NCBI GenBank assembly: GCA_963580285.1
Contig: OY757010.1
Location: 75,434,858 to 75,498,857 of the forward strand
DNA length: 64,000 bases
Direction of reading: 5' to 3'
From: Lucinisca nassula
Lineage: Eukaryota; Mollusca; Bivalvia; Lucinida; Lucinidae
Every line of letters starts with the position of its first letter. Within the stretch, counting starts at the first letter, position 1. The notes beneath the pieces are model-generated. The model ran no database searches. It had not been told where the DNA came from and saw nothing but the letters and a program-made list of their open reading frames with translations. The position numbers and the translations under genes were made by a program. Positions 32,611 through 43,382 of the stretch are shown here, piece by piece.

Positions 32611-32921
32611 GGCCAGTTGTTTAGAGCATCGTTAGCTTAACAAGCTCGCAAGTGGTCAAATTGTTAACTGTTTTAGCAAGTTTATTATTTAAAATTTTGG
32701 TAATTTTGCTGAACAAATGTGAGCAGCTTTTGCAAATGCAAAAGCTGCTCACATATTTGGTATTTTTGCTGAACAAATGTGAAGAGCTTTTGCAAATGCA
32801 AAAGCTGCTCACATTTTTTCAGCAAAAATATTAGCATATTTGCCATTATAAATGATCACATTTTTAACAATATGTTAATTAACGACGTCGACGTCGTTAG
32901 TTTTGAACAACTGGCCCCTGT
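32611..32921. mobile_element. Family M MITE with doubled central hairpin
   Basis: Ends ggggccagttgtttagagca and acgtcgttagttttgaacaa then ctggcccc. The stem tgtgagcagcttttgcaaat / gcaaaagctgctcacat occurs twice in tandem, whereas the other copies have it once. Confidence 0.75.
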
Positions 32922-32929
32922 TTTTTTTT

Positions 32930-34180
32930 TTCAGGCGTAGGCATTGTAACAGACTTGTATACACAACGTATAGTAGCCGGTGCTATTAAATTTACCTGAG
33001 CTAACTGGTTGTTATTTTTTCATTCTATGTGGAGCATACTGCGATACAGTGTACCACAAACACATTTCGGTTAATCCAGTCTCCAGTCTCTAGGACAAAT
33101 GTTCAAATGCTATTGTACCGTTGCAGGATTCGTCTACATATCTGCCCCTTCGCTACTTACATGCGGCTCATGCATAGAAGAGCTAATGGCAATTTGATCT
33201 GATAGACAAGTTGGCTATCAAGGCCTAATGTTATATATTATGAACAGTCTAATCCAGGTTAGCAATGTCTGGCTCACTTGGGCCTCTTGTTATTATTAAT
33301 GTTAAAAAAAATACACAGTTCTATTTGTAGATCAGTCCTCTAAATTGGCCTAAATACGGAATTTCCAAGCCCAAACCATGCAAACTGAGCATCTGCACGG
33401 TTTGCTACTTTGTAACTGATTTTACTCCTTACTGACATGTCCGAAGGACCGTAGACAACTTTTGAAACAAAGGTGCGAAAGTGTAACAAACCGAGCAATG
33501 TCTTTGAAGTTCTTCTAACAAAACTGTTTAGTCTACTTTAGAAACTAAGGGGCGAAAGGGTAACTAGCCGCAAAATGTCTTTGATGTTTGTATTCATGTG
33601 GGAATTCATTACTGAACAATTTCCAGCCAGAAATATATTATAAAACTTTTATTTGCAACATGCAACATTTGAATATATATCTACAGCTAGAACTATCCAA
33701 ATTCACTTAGTCAACATATAATTCACTTCTTCGCATCAGTTATTAACAACCTTTACTTGCAACAAAAATGTTCAAGTAAGAACTATTAGTTGACTACCAT
33801 TAAGCATTTTAAGAACTATTTGTGTAAAAAAAACTCTGTAAGAATGGTTGCGTATAAGTTTTGAAGTATAGATATACTGCTTTTTGAAAAGATTATGTCT
33901 ATACAAAGTTCGAGTCATAAAAAGTGACTGGCATCGGCAGACCCTTGTTTGGTAGTTTTGTCATAAATTCTAGCACAGCGCGCCTATGAAGGCAATAGAA
34001 AGAATGTGTGATTTATTTTGCAATAAATCACTTGGAAGAAGAGCACGACGCAAAAATCAGCCATTTTTTGACGCAACTCGAAGACTCTTTGACGTTAGAC
34101 GCATCAAAAACGTTAAAAAGGTCTGAAATGCATGTGACACAGTCCGTAAAATTGATGTAAAAAGGCAAAAGGTTGGGGGA
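32930..34180. other. Intron 4, mostly unassigned
   Basis: Only a solo element head (ctcacttgggcctcttgtt, 33,262-33,291, antisense) is recognised. The rest is AT-rich with no exon signature. Confidence 0.4.
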
Positions 34181-34184
34181 ATTT

Positions 34185-34620
34185 GAAGGAAACAACAAAA
34201 TTATTTTCATTTTACTGTGTTAGAATCGAAACAGTTCAGCTCTAGTGTGTGAAATTTGAGTAATAAATCACAGTTTGTCGATCAGTTGAGCCCCGCCAAG
34301 GGAATTTGTGTCTTCGAGCATTCCATCATGACAAATTTTAACTGCGCATGCCCAGCCATTCAGAGGGGCCAGGGATATGGCTTTCTGTCTGAAGGTTCCT
34401 CTTGATTCACTGCTTGTATGAGCGAGCAGCTGAACCTTCGCTGCTCGCATAGGCGATAAGTACCAAAATCGCTTGACGGGGCCCAGTTGTAGGTAGACCA
34501 ATCACACGCGCTGCGCGCTCGTGATTTGATCTTCTTTACAACTGACCTTTAAAACTGATTTATTGCTCAACAAATCCCTGCTAGAGCTGATCTATTTCTT
34601 GAATAAAATTAAGGTTGACA
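34185..34620. mobile_element. Family U element interrupted by family J
   Basis: Outer arms gaatcgaaacagttcagctc and tagagctgatctatttcttg match the 8.2-kb copy. The interior is broken at cgatcagttg / cagttgtagg by another MITE. The right end stops close to the donor of exon 4. Confidence 0.6.
34288..34491. mobile_element. Family J MITE
   Basis: Ends gagccccgccaagggaattt and tcgcttgacggggccc, with agtt(g) repeated on both sides. An inverted copy lies at 60,283-60,523 sharing gaaggttcctcttgattcac and ggccagggatatggctttct. Confidence 0.65.
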
Positions 34621-34624
34621 GTAC

Positions 34625-34859
34625 CTTATTTACGGAGGTTCCATAAAATACACAGAACGTCTGTCTGTATCCCGGCTTTATATGGCTGACCCCTCCCATG
34701 ATTCCACCATACAGACTGCCGCCAGCCGGTAAGTCTTGTCAGAACGAGGCAGCCATGAAATTATCAAATGGTGAGAGAATGAGCGCTCTTCCAGAATTAT
34801 CGTATATCACCAATGGACCGCCCGGTATTCCATCATTAATTGTACTGGATTTGTTAAAT
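34625..34859 (-). CDS. Exon 4: GGPLVIYD block, with in-frame TGA
   Basis: The acceptor tattctag and donor AAG|gtactg bound 235 nt (phase 2 in, 0 out; codons 188-266). The first base completes the arginine split with exon 3. The translation reads GIPGGPLVIYDNSGRAL, then LSPFDNFMAAS, a stop codon TGA at 34739-34741 (codon 228), then GGSLYGGIMGGV and YGTSVNK. The frame is otherwise intact on both sides and joins exon 5 in phase, so this is a point nonsense change or a recoded codon rather than general decay. No GT/AG pair within the exon would remove the stop by splicing. Confidence 0.65.
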
Positions 34860-34926
34860 CTAGAATAAAACCAGTGCTTCAGCTGAAGTGCACGACCCGC
34901 CGGATGCTTTTAGCTTTATGAGTGTT

Positions 34927-35252
34927 ACCATATATGGGTATGGCGGCCATTTTGGTCATGTGACCTGGACCTAAAACGGTTCCTCCAATAATGAGCCTTA
35001 TCGTAAGGAGCAAAAATATATCTTATACTTTAGTACTGTATTCTGAATCGTTTGCAGGAAAAAATGCATTCTCACTTTTCCAATACAAAAGCATATGTGT
35101 CAAAGTTTGACCTAGGCACAATGAAGGTCAAGGTCAACCCAGGGTCACCATTTTAGCAATTTATGATGGGCCTACGTCCCAGATGCTATTTATCAAGTTT
35201 CGTGGAAATCTGCCCAGTGGTTCTGGAGAAGACTATTTTTGAAGGGTTTTTA
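34927..35252 (+). repeat. Upstream diverged unit of the 316-bp repeat
   Basis: Begins accatatatgggtatggcgg, then ccattttggtcatgtgacct, like the two units that follow, but then diverges. Confidence 0.5.
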
Positions 35253-35880
35253 CCATATATGGCTTGGCGGCCATTTTGGTCATGTGACCTTGACCCCATG
35301 AGCAAATTTTGGTTTCCCCCATCCCATAGAGGCTCCATATGAAATTTGACTTCAATCGGCTCAACAGTTTCCGAGGAGAAGCAGTTCGAAAATTTTCACA
35401 TTTTTCGCCTCGGCGAGGCTATACTAAATGGAATGTAATATTTCGCAAGTTCATTGGTTAGATCTAATTGATATCTATCAGTATGCCAAAAAGTGTTAAA
35501 ATATTCCAAGCGGTTAAGTCACTATCACCAATTTTCTCAAACGGGTTACGGACGTACAGACAGACAGACCATATATGGCTTGGCGGCCATTTTGGTCATG
35601 TGACCTGGACCCCATGAGCAAATTTTGGTTTTCCCCCATCCACTAGAGGCTTCATATGAAATTTGACTTCAATCGGCCCAACGGTTTCCGAGGAGAAGCA
35701 GTTCGAAAATTTTCACATTTTTCGCCTCGGCGAGGCTATACTAAATGGAATGTAATATTTCGCAAGTTCATTGGTTAGATCTCATTGATATCTATCAGTA
35801 TGCCAAAAATTGTTTAAATATTCCAAGCGGTTAAGTCACTATCACCAATTTTCACAAACGGGTTACGGACGGACGGACAG
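35253..35880 (+). repeat. Two near-identical 316-bp tandem units
   Basis: Units at 35,253-35,568 and 35,569-35,880 share tggcttggcggccattttgg, aggagaagcagttcgaaaat, a cgcctcggcgagg stem and tatctatcagtatgccaaaa with only a few differences. Each ends in a gacggacagacagac-type microsatellite. Confidence 0.85.
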
Positions 35881-36130
35881 ACAGACTGACAGAATGACAC
35901 GGTGATTTTAGGTTACTCTTCAGTCGGTCGCTTTTTCTGCGGGTCGTGCAATATTCGAACATGATTTGTTATTTGAACGTGCAACGATCTGTATGTAATT
36001 CCAGGATGCATATTTTTTATAGTAAATGTTTGGCTGCAGGAACCTCATGCCTTTATGTGGGTTAATAATTAAAAATCTAAATTTGAGCATAATTACTACC
36101 CAAACCCTCGCTGACTTTGTTTACTTTTCT

Positions 36131-36410
36131 ATTTTTGTTTGTTTGTGTTAAGATTTTACGTCCCCATCAAAACTTTTTAGGTCATTTTGGGGACGTCCAA
36201 TTGTGTGGCACTTTTGCCCGAAATTGAGATGAAATGACATCTCAAACCCAACCCGCTAATGCTTATATGCATGGACGATGCGACTCGCACCACTTTTGCA
36301 TGCGCAAGCTCAGACCGTCTCAGTACTCATTTTGAGTCTGTTTCAGCCCAACGCGAAAGCACAATGCAGCCCAATCTATTTCTCCAAAGCCCCAATCGTG
36401 GGGGCGCTGC
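36131..36410 (-). mobile_element. SINE B, full length
   Basis: Antisense: gattttacgtccccatcaaa, aggtcattttggggacg, tgaaatgacatctcaaaccc, cacaatgcagcccaatctat, cccaatcgtgggggcg. Confidence 0.75.
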
Positions 36411-36562
36411 TTTTCTATCAATTCTGTTCATGTATCTTTTGTGTTACTCGTCCTCCTATTGATTTTGATTTTGCTGTCATCTTTGATTGTGATTGTCTCA
36501 TTATTTCAAGACAGTAACAGTGCAAAATTGAACCAGCTTATGAGAAAATGGCGCTTAACGCC

Positions 36563-36662
36563 TAGGCAAGCAGCAAAAGGCTCAGACGAGACTGCGCATG
36601 CGCGGTCTCGGTTTTGTCTGCGCATGCGCGGTCTCGTAAGAGCCTTTGCAGTGAAGACCTTA
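36563..36662. repeat. Family J-like core with two NRF1-type palindromes
   Basis: gcaagcagcaaaaggctcag ... gtaagagcctttgcag is an inverted pair like the J core. It contains tgcgcatgcgcgg at 36,593-36,605 and at 36,619-36,631. Confidence 0.5.
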
Positions 36663-36831
36663 CGGTAGCTTCGTGCAAGTCGCTACATTAGTTGGATGCG
36701 CGAGCATTAGAACTTAAGGGAAGTGGAACACTTAGCACATTTTTCCGCAATTTTTCAAAGTGAGATAACTTTGGGTACTTACTGTTTGGTTTTCTATATG
36801 CACATTCCCACTGGGGAGCAAATTCTTTCCT

Positions 36832-37044
36832 TTAACCCTTGTCCTGCTGAATATTCATATATGCCACTCCCAATACCGATTATCAACGAATCAGATTATT
36901 TGATGCAAATTATTGCAACATATTCACAATCTTACCGGCAAACAATGTAGATCCTGATCAGATGGCTTCGTCAGAAGCCATCTGATCTGGATCTACATTG
37001 TTTGGAAAATATTGCGTATCCGGGCTCAGCAGGACAAGGGTTAA
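36832..37044. mobile_element. Family H1 hairpin MITE, complete
   Basis: ttaacccttgtcctgctgaa at the left and tcagcaggacaagggttaa at the right; central stem gatcagatggcttcg / gaagccatctgatc. TTAA next to CCC/GGG suggests a piggyBac-type origin. Confidence 0.8.
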
Positions 37045-37302
37045 GAGTTGACCCCTATTGATGAAGGAGACAAAAATACTTTTGCAGGAGTTGCCTCCCC
37101 TGAAGGTGTATCCATTCCCCTTAAATTGGAGGGTACTCTCTTTTCAAGAGCGGACTCATTTAGGTTTCTTGTACACAGAGTTTGACTGCTGAGCCTAGTC
37201 AAGAGAAACTGCATCTTCGGACAGTTTTTCTTGGCGTCTTAAGGGCTAGTCAGGCAACTAGGACGTGTACTGGCGACATATAGAAAACAACTGGCTGGTT
37301 GA

Positions 37303-37665
37303 TACAGAGGATCCGCGTTATAATGGCAGTATTTGATCCCCATTGTTGTGTCGTTATAATGAATTTGTCGTTATAAAGAATCCCAGTTAGGCGTATAGGT
37401 TATACATCATTACTCCAAGAAACAAATATTATAGACAATTGTTAGAATCGCCTCGGTGAGGCGATTCTAACATATATCTATAACATTTGTTTCTACAAGA
37501 TTCATTTATGACTATGGATTCGATTTGGACATTTTCAATCCGAGGGAAGCCCACGTCGCTCGTAATTGAGGCTAAGCCTTGAGCTAAGAATTCATTCCAT
37601 TGAAATTGTCGTTATAACGAGTTTTGCCGTTATAACTAATGTCGGTAGAAAGGGGGTTGACTGTA
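37303..37665. mobile_element. Family N hairpin MITE
   Basis: Left end tacagaggatccgcgttata, central stem gttagaatcgcctcggtgag / gcgattctaac inside aacaaat(a/g)ttatagac arms, right part cgttataacgagttttgccg. Confidence 0.75.
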
Positions 37666-37960
37666 GTTGCCTATTATTGTATTGTACTTCAGTTATCGGA
37701 TGTTCTGGCTGAATTTAACCCTTCAAGCGCCAATCACGCCTACAAAATGGCATTTTTCAAAGGTTTTTTTTTTCACATTTTTCAGTTAAAATATGCATTT
37801 ACATCACAATGTGAATGGCCTGCTGGCCCTTTTTGCTACGATGAAAAAATGTAGCCGGGTCTAGAATTTTTCTTGTTGGTGTATGTGTTAAAATAATTTT
37901 CCAAACCCCGCTTTTCGCAATATCAGGCTTTGTGGTTCTACCATTTCCATTTTCACTTAC

Positions 37961-38115
37961 CTTCCAATACGCCTGTTCTGGTCACCCAGGTATGTGCCAC
38001 CAAATGAAAGATAGCCTAGATCCACGTCGGCGGGTTCTACTTTGAATCCTGGAAACCCTGAACAAATGCCGTTTACAGAGAATGCTCTTGTCCAGTTGGC
38101 GCCATCGATAAAATA
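37961..38115 (-). CDS. Exon 3: GFPGFKVE block
   Basis: This 155-nt exon (phase 0 in, 2 out; codons 137-187 plus two bases) sits between gattttcag and AAG|gtaagt, the best donor in the gene. It encodes YFIDGANWT, then GFPGFKVEP and LGYLSFGGTY, ending GDQNRRIGR. The join with exon 2 reads FTQ-YFIDGAN without a break, as expected for the family. One further sequon (NWT) is present. The open frame continues a little upstream of the acceptor, but the splice signal and phase set the border. Confidence 0.75.
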
Positions 38116-38119
38116 CTGA

Positions 38120-38520
38120 AAATCGACAGACATTATGTTTGACATAAGACCAAAATCACCTTCTGTACACGCTCATCAAGCAGGCACACGCCGTTGACTG
38201 AACGTTGAAACAGCGCGTTTAGTGCCTGCTGGGCAGTCAGAGCCCAGCCTTTATTGTCTGTGTGAAGATGTTCTGGGCAAACAGGCATCAATTTATTGTG
38301 TAAACCTACAGTGAAGACTGGTAGTACATAGTCATGGAAACATTACAATAGTATTTTTCGAGTGCTCATGAAAAACTTGGAAATAAATCATTTTATTGCC
38401 GGGTCTTGTCCAACATCCGTTTCGGTTTCAAAACTTCGGGGTTTAGACATACTGATAAAGATTAAATATCAGAAAGGCCTCTGTGTCACTAAATTACGTA
38501 TAGTTACACTTTAATTCCAG
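38120..38520. other. Unassigned sequence upstream of exon 3
   Basis: No recognised repeat or coding signature within intron 2. Confidence 0.35.
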
Positions 38521-38522
38521 AT

Positions 38523-39075
38523 ATAGTAACATTCCCATATTAAAACCACCTTTGGGACTGTTCAAAAGTGCTCTTAGAGACCACTTTTGAACAGTTCCAA
38601 TGTGGTCTCTGACCAGAGGACACTGTATGCAGAAAACTCAAATAAAGAATAACTGAAACTTTCCAATCGAACTTCAATGGCTCGAACACCGTTGGGACCA
38701 CTGAAATCTGTTCGAGACAGGGGTAGTTCGAGCGACTGAGGGTAACTGCCAGGAGGCATAACGGAATTAAATTTTGGGACTTCTTTTCGGTGTTGTAAAA
38801 TAAAAATGTATGTTATGTGTACTCATTAGAATCGCCTCATAGAGGCGATTCTTATGAATACACACAGCATACATTTGCAAGATAAAAGTCGAAAATCACC
38901 GTAATTGTCCTGCACTTCTTCTTATGTAGAGGAATTCCCTAGGGACTCAAAAACGGGTTCGACTCAGTCATGGTAAACGAGTCATCGGTGTTCGAGCCAT
39001 CGAAGTTCCACCGTAAGATTTTTAAAGCAGAATTAATCTCAATTTTTGATGGTCTTTATAGCGGAATTTTACTGT
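38523..39075. mobile_element. Family E MITE hosting a family O MITE
   Basis: The left (ccacctttgggactgttcaa, aaactcaaataaagaataac) and right (tttttaaagcagaatt, agcggaattttactgta) parts are collinear with the 30.7-kb copy in inverse orientation. Confidence 0.7.
38662..39016. mobile_element. Family O hairpin MITE, full length
   Basis: Ends tcgaacttcaatggctcgaa and gttcgagccatcgaagttcc; central stem actcattagaatcgcctcat / gaggcgattcttatgaat. Confidence 0.8.
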
Positions 39076-39267
39076 ATTTTTAATTTCAAGTGAGTCTTTT
39101 TCTAGCGTGTAGGAGTCTATAAAAATAGCCATCGGAAGAGATGGCAAATCCCCCGACCAAAAGCCAATATGGCCTTCAGAAGATTTTTCACCAATAGAAA
39201 GTCCACCAGAATTAAACCAGCAATATATCACAAAAGGATTGCAGTTATGGCCACTGTCAGGGGAGAT

Positions 39268-41445
39268 AACTAAACAAGAGGCCCATGGGCCACGATGCTC
39301 ACCAGAGCTCAGGCGATGACCCAACAGAGCCCAATTTGATATCATTGAATGCATCTTATCATAAGGAACAACAAAATATATGGTTTATGGGTGGGGGTCT
39401 TAACGGTTTCTGAGATATTGGGCCTTTTATGAAGTGGAGGGGGTGGGGAATGGCCCGGGCACATCCCAAGAGACCCCCAGGTTGGTGTCTCTGAACGCGT
39501 TTTATCATAAGAAACAAGAATATATATGGTTTAGGGGTGGGAATCTGATAGGTTTCTGAGGTTTATTGCCTTTTATGAAGTTGCAGGGTGGGGCATGGCC
39601 CCTGCACACCCATGAAGACCCCTAGGTTGGAATCACTGAATGCGTCTTATCATAAAGAACAAGAATATATATGAACAAGGGGTGGGGATCTGAACAGTTT
39701 CTAGGAATTTGGGCCTTTTATGGAGTGGAGGGGATGGGACATGGCCCGGGCACATCCCAGAGGACCCCCAGGTTGGTATCACTGAATGCGTCTTATCATA
39801 AGAAACAAGAATATATATGGTTTTGGGGTGGGGATCTGAAAGGTTTCTGAGATATATCGCCTTTTATGAAGTGGAGGGGTGGGGCAATGGCGCATCCCGG
39901 GAGACCCCTAGGTTGGTATCACTGAATGCGTCTTATCATCAGAAACAAGAATAAATATGGTTTAGGAGTGGGGATCTGAAAGGTTTCTGAGAAATTGGGC
40001 CTTCTTTGAAGTGGAGGGGGTCGTGCTTGGCCCAGGCACTTCCCAGTGGACCCCTAGGTTTGAGTCACTGAATGCGTCTTATCATAAGGAACAATAATAT
40101 ATATGGTTTAGGGGTGGGGATCTGTAAGGTTTCCGAGATATTGGGCCTTTTATGAAGTGGAGGGGGTGGGGCAAGGCCCCGGCGCATCCCGGGGCCCACA
40201 GGTTGAATGCATCTTATCATAAAGAAAAAGAATATATATGGTTTAGGGTGGGGATCTAAACGGTTTCTGAGATATATGGAATTTTATGTTGTGGAGGGGG
40301 TGGGGCATGGCCCCGGCACATCCCAGGGCCCCCAGGTTAGTGTAACTGAATGTGTATTATCATAAGGAACAAGAATATATATGGTTTAGGGGTGGGGATC
40401 TGTAAGGTTTCCGAGATATTGGGCCTTTTATGAAGTGGAGGGGGTGGGGCAAGGCCCCAGCGCATCCTGGGGGCCCCAGGTTGGTGTCAATGAATGTGTC
40501 TTATCATAAGGAACAATAATATATATGGTTTAGGGGTGGGGATCTGTAAGGTTTTGGAGTTATGGCCATCACAAGGTTATATTGTCAGGGGAGATAATTC
40601 AAAAACCAGGACACCCAGAGTCGTGGTTCTTGAACGTGACACACCTGCTTAACCTCATGTACAACTGAACCAAGTACCATCAATATATATCAAAGAGTAT
40701 TGGAGATGTGGCAATCACAAGGTAGTGATTCTATATTATTGGAAGGGGAGATAACTAAAAAACCATGGCACCCAGAGTTGTGGTTCTTGTGCATGACACA
40801 CCGTCACGGCCTTGTGAACAACTGTGCCAGGTATCATCAATATATCTTAAAGGGTATTAGAGTTATGGCCATCACAAGGTAGTCGCTAAATTTTATTGGA
40901 AAGGGAGATAACTCAATTACCATGGCACCCAGAGTTGTGGTTCTTGTGCATGGCACACCGTTACGGCCTTGTGAACAACTGTACCAGGTATCATCAATAT
41001 ATCTTAAAGGGTATTGGAGTTATGGCCATCACAAGGTAGTCATTCAATTGTATTGGAAGGGGAGATAACTAAAAAACCATGACAACCAGATTTGTGGTTC
41101 TTGTGCATGACACGCTGCCTCAGCCTTGTGAACAACTGTGCCAGGTACCATCAACATATCTCAAAGGGTATTGGAGTTATGGCCATCACAAAGTAGTCAT
41201 TTTATTTTACTAAAAGGGGAGATAACTCAAAAAGTATGGCATCCAGAGTTCTGGTTCTTGCGCATGACACGCCGTCTCAGCCTTGTGAACAATTGTGCCA
41301 AGAACCATCAATGAATCTCAAAGGGTATAGGAGTTATGGCCATCACAAGGTTGCGTCTACGGACGGACGGACAGACGGACAGACGGACGGACGGACGCCA
41401 GGCTGATCGCTATATCCCCCGAACCTATTCGGTCGGGGGATAATA
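39268..41445 (+). mobile_element. Minisatellite-bearing element with two arrays and 3' hairpin
   Basis: The head aacaagaggcccatgggcca then cgatgctcacc is followed by about nine ~147-bp units (39,300-40,560; cttatcataaggaacaa, atatatggtttaggggtggg, aagtggagggggtgggg). About five ~160-bp units come next (40,560-41,350; gagttatggccatcacaagg, aggggagataac, cagagttgtggttcttg), then (ACGG)n at 41,360-41,397, then a stem tatcccccgaac / gtcgggggata. I infer a Helentron/pearl-like non-autonomous element. Confidence 0.7.
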
Positions 41446-41795
41446 AAGGTACTTTAAGGAAATAATGTGTGTTACAAATTACACGTGCTCCCTTTAAGAG
41501 TAGACATCTTTATCTTGCGCGGTTTCATATGAAGTAGACATTATAGGCATTCGCAATTGCGTTTGGGTTTATCGACACGTCAACCCTTGTCGGTCATTTT
41601 GTGTCGTGTCCCAGACAGAAGAGGAGATACTAGTGAAGGACAGAGAGAAAAGGGAAAATGAATGAAAGTGTAGAAACTGAAGCAATAACATTCCCCCTCT
41701 ACCCTTACCTGCTGAAAAGCCCAGCTGTAAGCAAATATCAGTTGGACGCACATAAACGACACCTTCGCCACACCCAACCACTCCGGCAGTTGCAA

Positions 41796-42101
41796 TTACA
41801 GTTAGGAGTATGATAGGTTATAAAAGGTCTTTTCCACAGCATTACTCCAAGAAACAAATGTTATAGAAATTTGTTAGAATCGCCTCGATGAGGCGATTCT
41901 AACAAATGCCTATAACATTTGTTTCTTAGAAAATTAAATTACAAGAATCTTTCATGACTATGGACTCGATTTGGGCATTTCCAGCCCGAGGGAAGCCCAA
42001 GCCGCTCGAAATCGAGGCTAAACCTTGAGCCAAGAATTCGTTCCATTGAAATAGTTTTGCCGTTATAACGAATGTCGTTATAACGCGAGTCCTCTGTGAT
42101 C
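41796..42101. mobile_element. Family N MITE, left end truncated, adjacent to exon 2
   Basis: Central stem gttagaatcgcctcgatgag / gcgattctaac; right end ttataacgcgagtcctctgt, about 17 bp from the donor of exon 2. Confidence 0.75.
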
Positions 42102-42117
42102 AACCATGCCAATATAC

Positions 42118-42428
42118 CTGGGTAAACAAGAGCAGTGCAGTCTGTTGATACTCTTTGACTATGGCGGCAAAGTGCAGGGACTCGTCAGGCAGAATGAACG
42201 ACATGGTAGTTTCTCGATATAGTCCAAACCGGTCTTCTCCGGATTCGGTACTTATGTTTGTTAGCTTCAAGGTGCCATTTTCAGTCGAAACCGTTTGGTT
42301 GTCATGGCGGAAGAAAGTTGGAGCACTCGTCAACCATGTGACATTTTCGACAATTATTGTGTAGGAACCACTGTTATCAATATCTACTTTTGGACCTGTT
42401 TCATTGGCATTGTTTCTATCTTGTTTTC
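42118..42428 (-). CDS. Exon 2: N-terminal glycosylated domain
   Basis: The acceptor ttttacttttcag and donor CAG|gtatat bound a 311-nt exon (phase 1 in, 0 out; codons 33-136). It encodes a beta-rich-looking segment with TWLTSAPTFFRHDN near the start and LLLFTQ at the end; the SAPTFF and FTQ blocks are the ones I recall from the family. Five sequons (NET, NVT, NQT, NGT, NIS) are packed into about 50 residues, which supports an extracellular location. The exon is bracketed closely by transposons: the end of a TACAGTG-type MITE is about 13 bp upstream of the acceptor, and a CAGAGGAC-type MITE ends about 17 bp beyond the donor. Confidence 0.75.
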
Positions 42429-42456
42429 CTGAAAAGTAAAATACAGTGAAATTTCG

Positions 42457-42691
42457 AGCCCCTGCCCATCGGGGCTTGAAGAAATAGATCCAACTCGGGG
42501 CTACATGGTGCTTCTACGCAGAGCTGAAACCGACCGAACGAGGGTCTTTATGGTTTGATTGGGCGACAGGGCTTGAGTTGTCATTTCATCTCAATGTCGG
42601 GTAAAAGTCCCACAAAACTGGAGTAACGTCTCCAACATGACCTATATTTTGTTGAAAGGCACGTCAAACCTCAATACAAACAAACGAGCAA
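42457..42691 (+). mobile_element. SINE B with 10-bp target duplication
   Basis: Sense orientation from agcccctgcccatcggggct to ctcaatacaaacaaacgag. The flanks tgaaatttcg at 42,447-42,456 and 42,692-42,701 are identical, which shows insertion by a copy-paste mechanism into family E. Confidence 0.85.
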
Positions 42692-42728
42692 TGAAATTTC
42701 GCTATTAAGACCGGCTAAATGGGTGATA

Positions 42729-43094
42729 ATACAGAGGACCCGCGTTATAACGGCATTCGTTATAACGACAAAACTCGTTATAACGACGATTTCAGTGGAA
42801 TGAATTCTTAGCTCAAGGTTTAGCCTCAATTCCGAGCGGCTTGGGCTTCCCTCGTGCTGGAAATGCCCAAATCGAATCCATAGTCATGAAAGAAACTTGT
42901 AATTTAATACTCCCAGGAACAAATGTTATAGACATTCGTTAGAATCGCCTCATCGAGGCGATTATAACAAATGTCTATAACATTTGTTTCTTGGAGTTAT
43001 TATGTGGAAAATACCTTTTATAACCTATCATAATCCTAACTGAGATTCATTATAACGGCACAATAACAGGGAACATAACGCGAGTCCTCTGTAT
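42729..43094. mobile_element. Family N MITE, full length, nested in family E
   Basis: Ends aatacagaggacccgcgtta and cgcgagtcctctgtatt; central stem gttagaatcgcctcatcgag / gcgattataac within aacaaatgttatagac arms. Confidence 0.85.
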
Positions 43095-43382
43095 TTTGCT
43101 TTAAACCATACTTAAAAGGTCTCAATTATTTTGTCTTTGTGTTAACTACCCCCAGTGTCCTCCAGTGGGAAACCACCTTTCGGGACTTTCAAACGTGGTC
43201 TAAAAGACCACTTTTGAACAGACCACGTTTGAACAGTCCCAAACATGGTCTTTGAGACAACTTTTGAACAGTCCCAAAGGTGGTCTGAGTGTTGGATCGT
43301 TACTACATCCACATCTGCTAACCCTGAATCAAACGTGTGTCATTACTCACAGTGGAGAAGAATGTCTCAGAAACAATATATT

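Larger units (their letters stand above)
42441..43292. mobile_element. Family E MITE containing two later insertions
   Basis: Starts atacagtgaaatttcg and resumes after the SINE (ctattaagaccggctaaat) and again after the N element (ttaaaccatacttaaaagg, gaccacttttgaacagacca). Its start is about 13 bp from the acceptor of exon 2. Confidence 0.7.
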
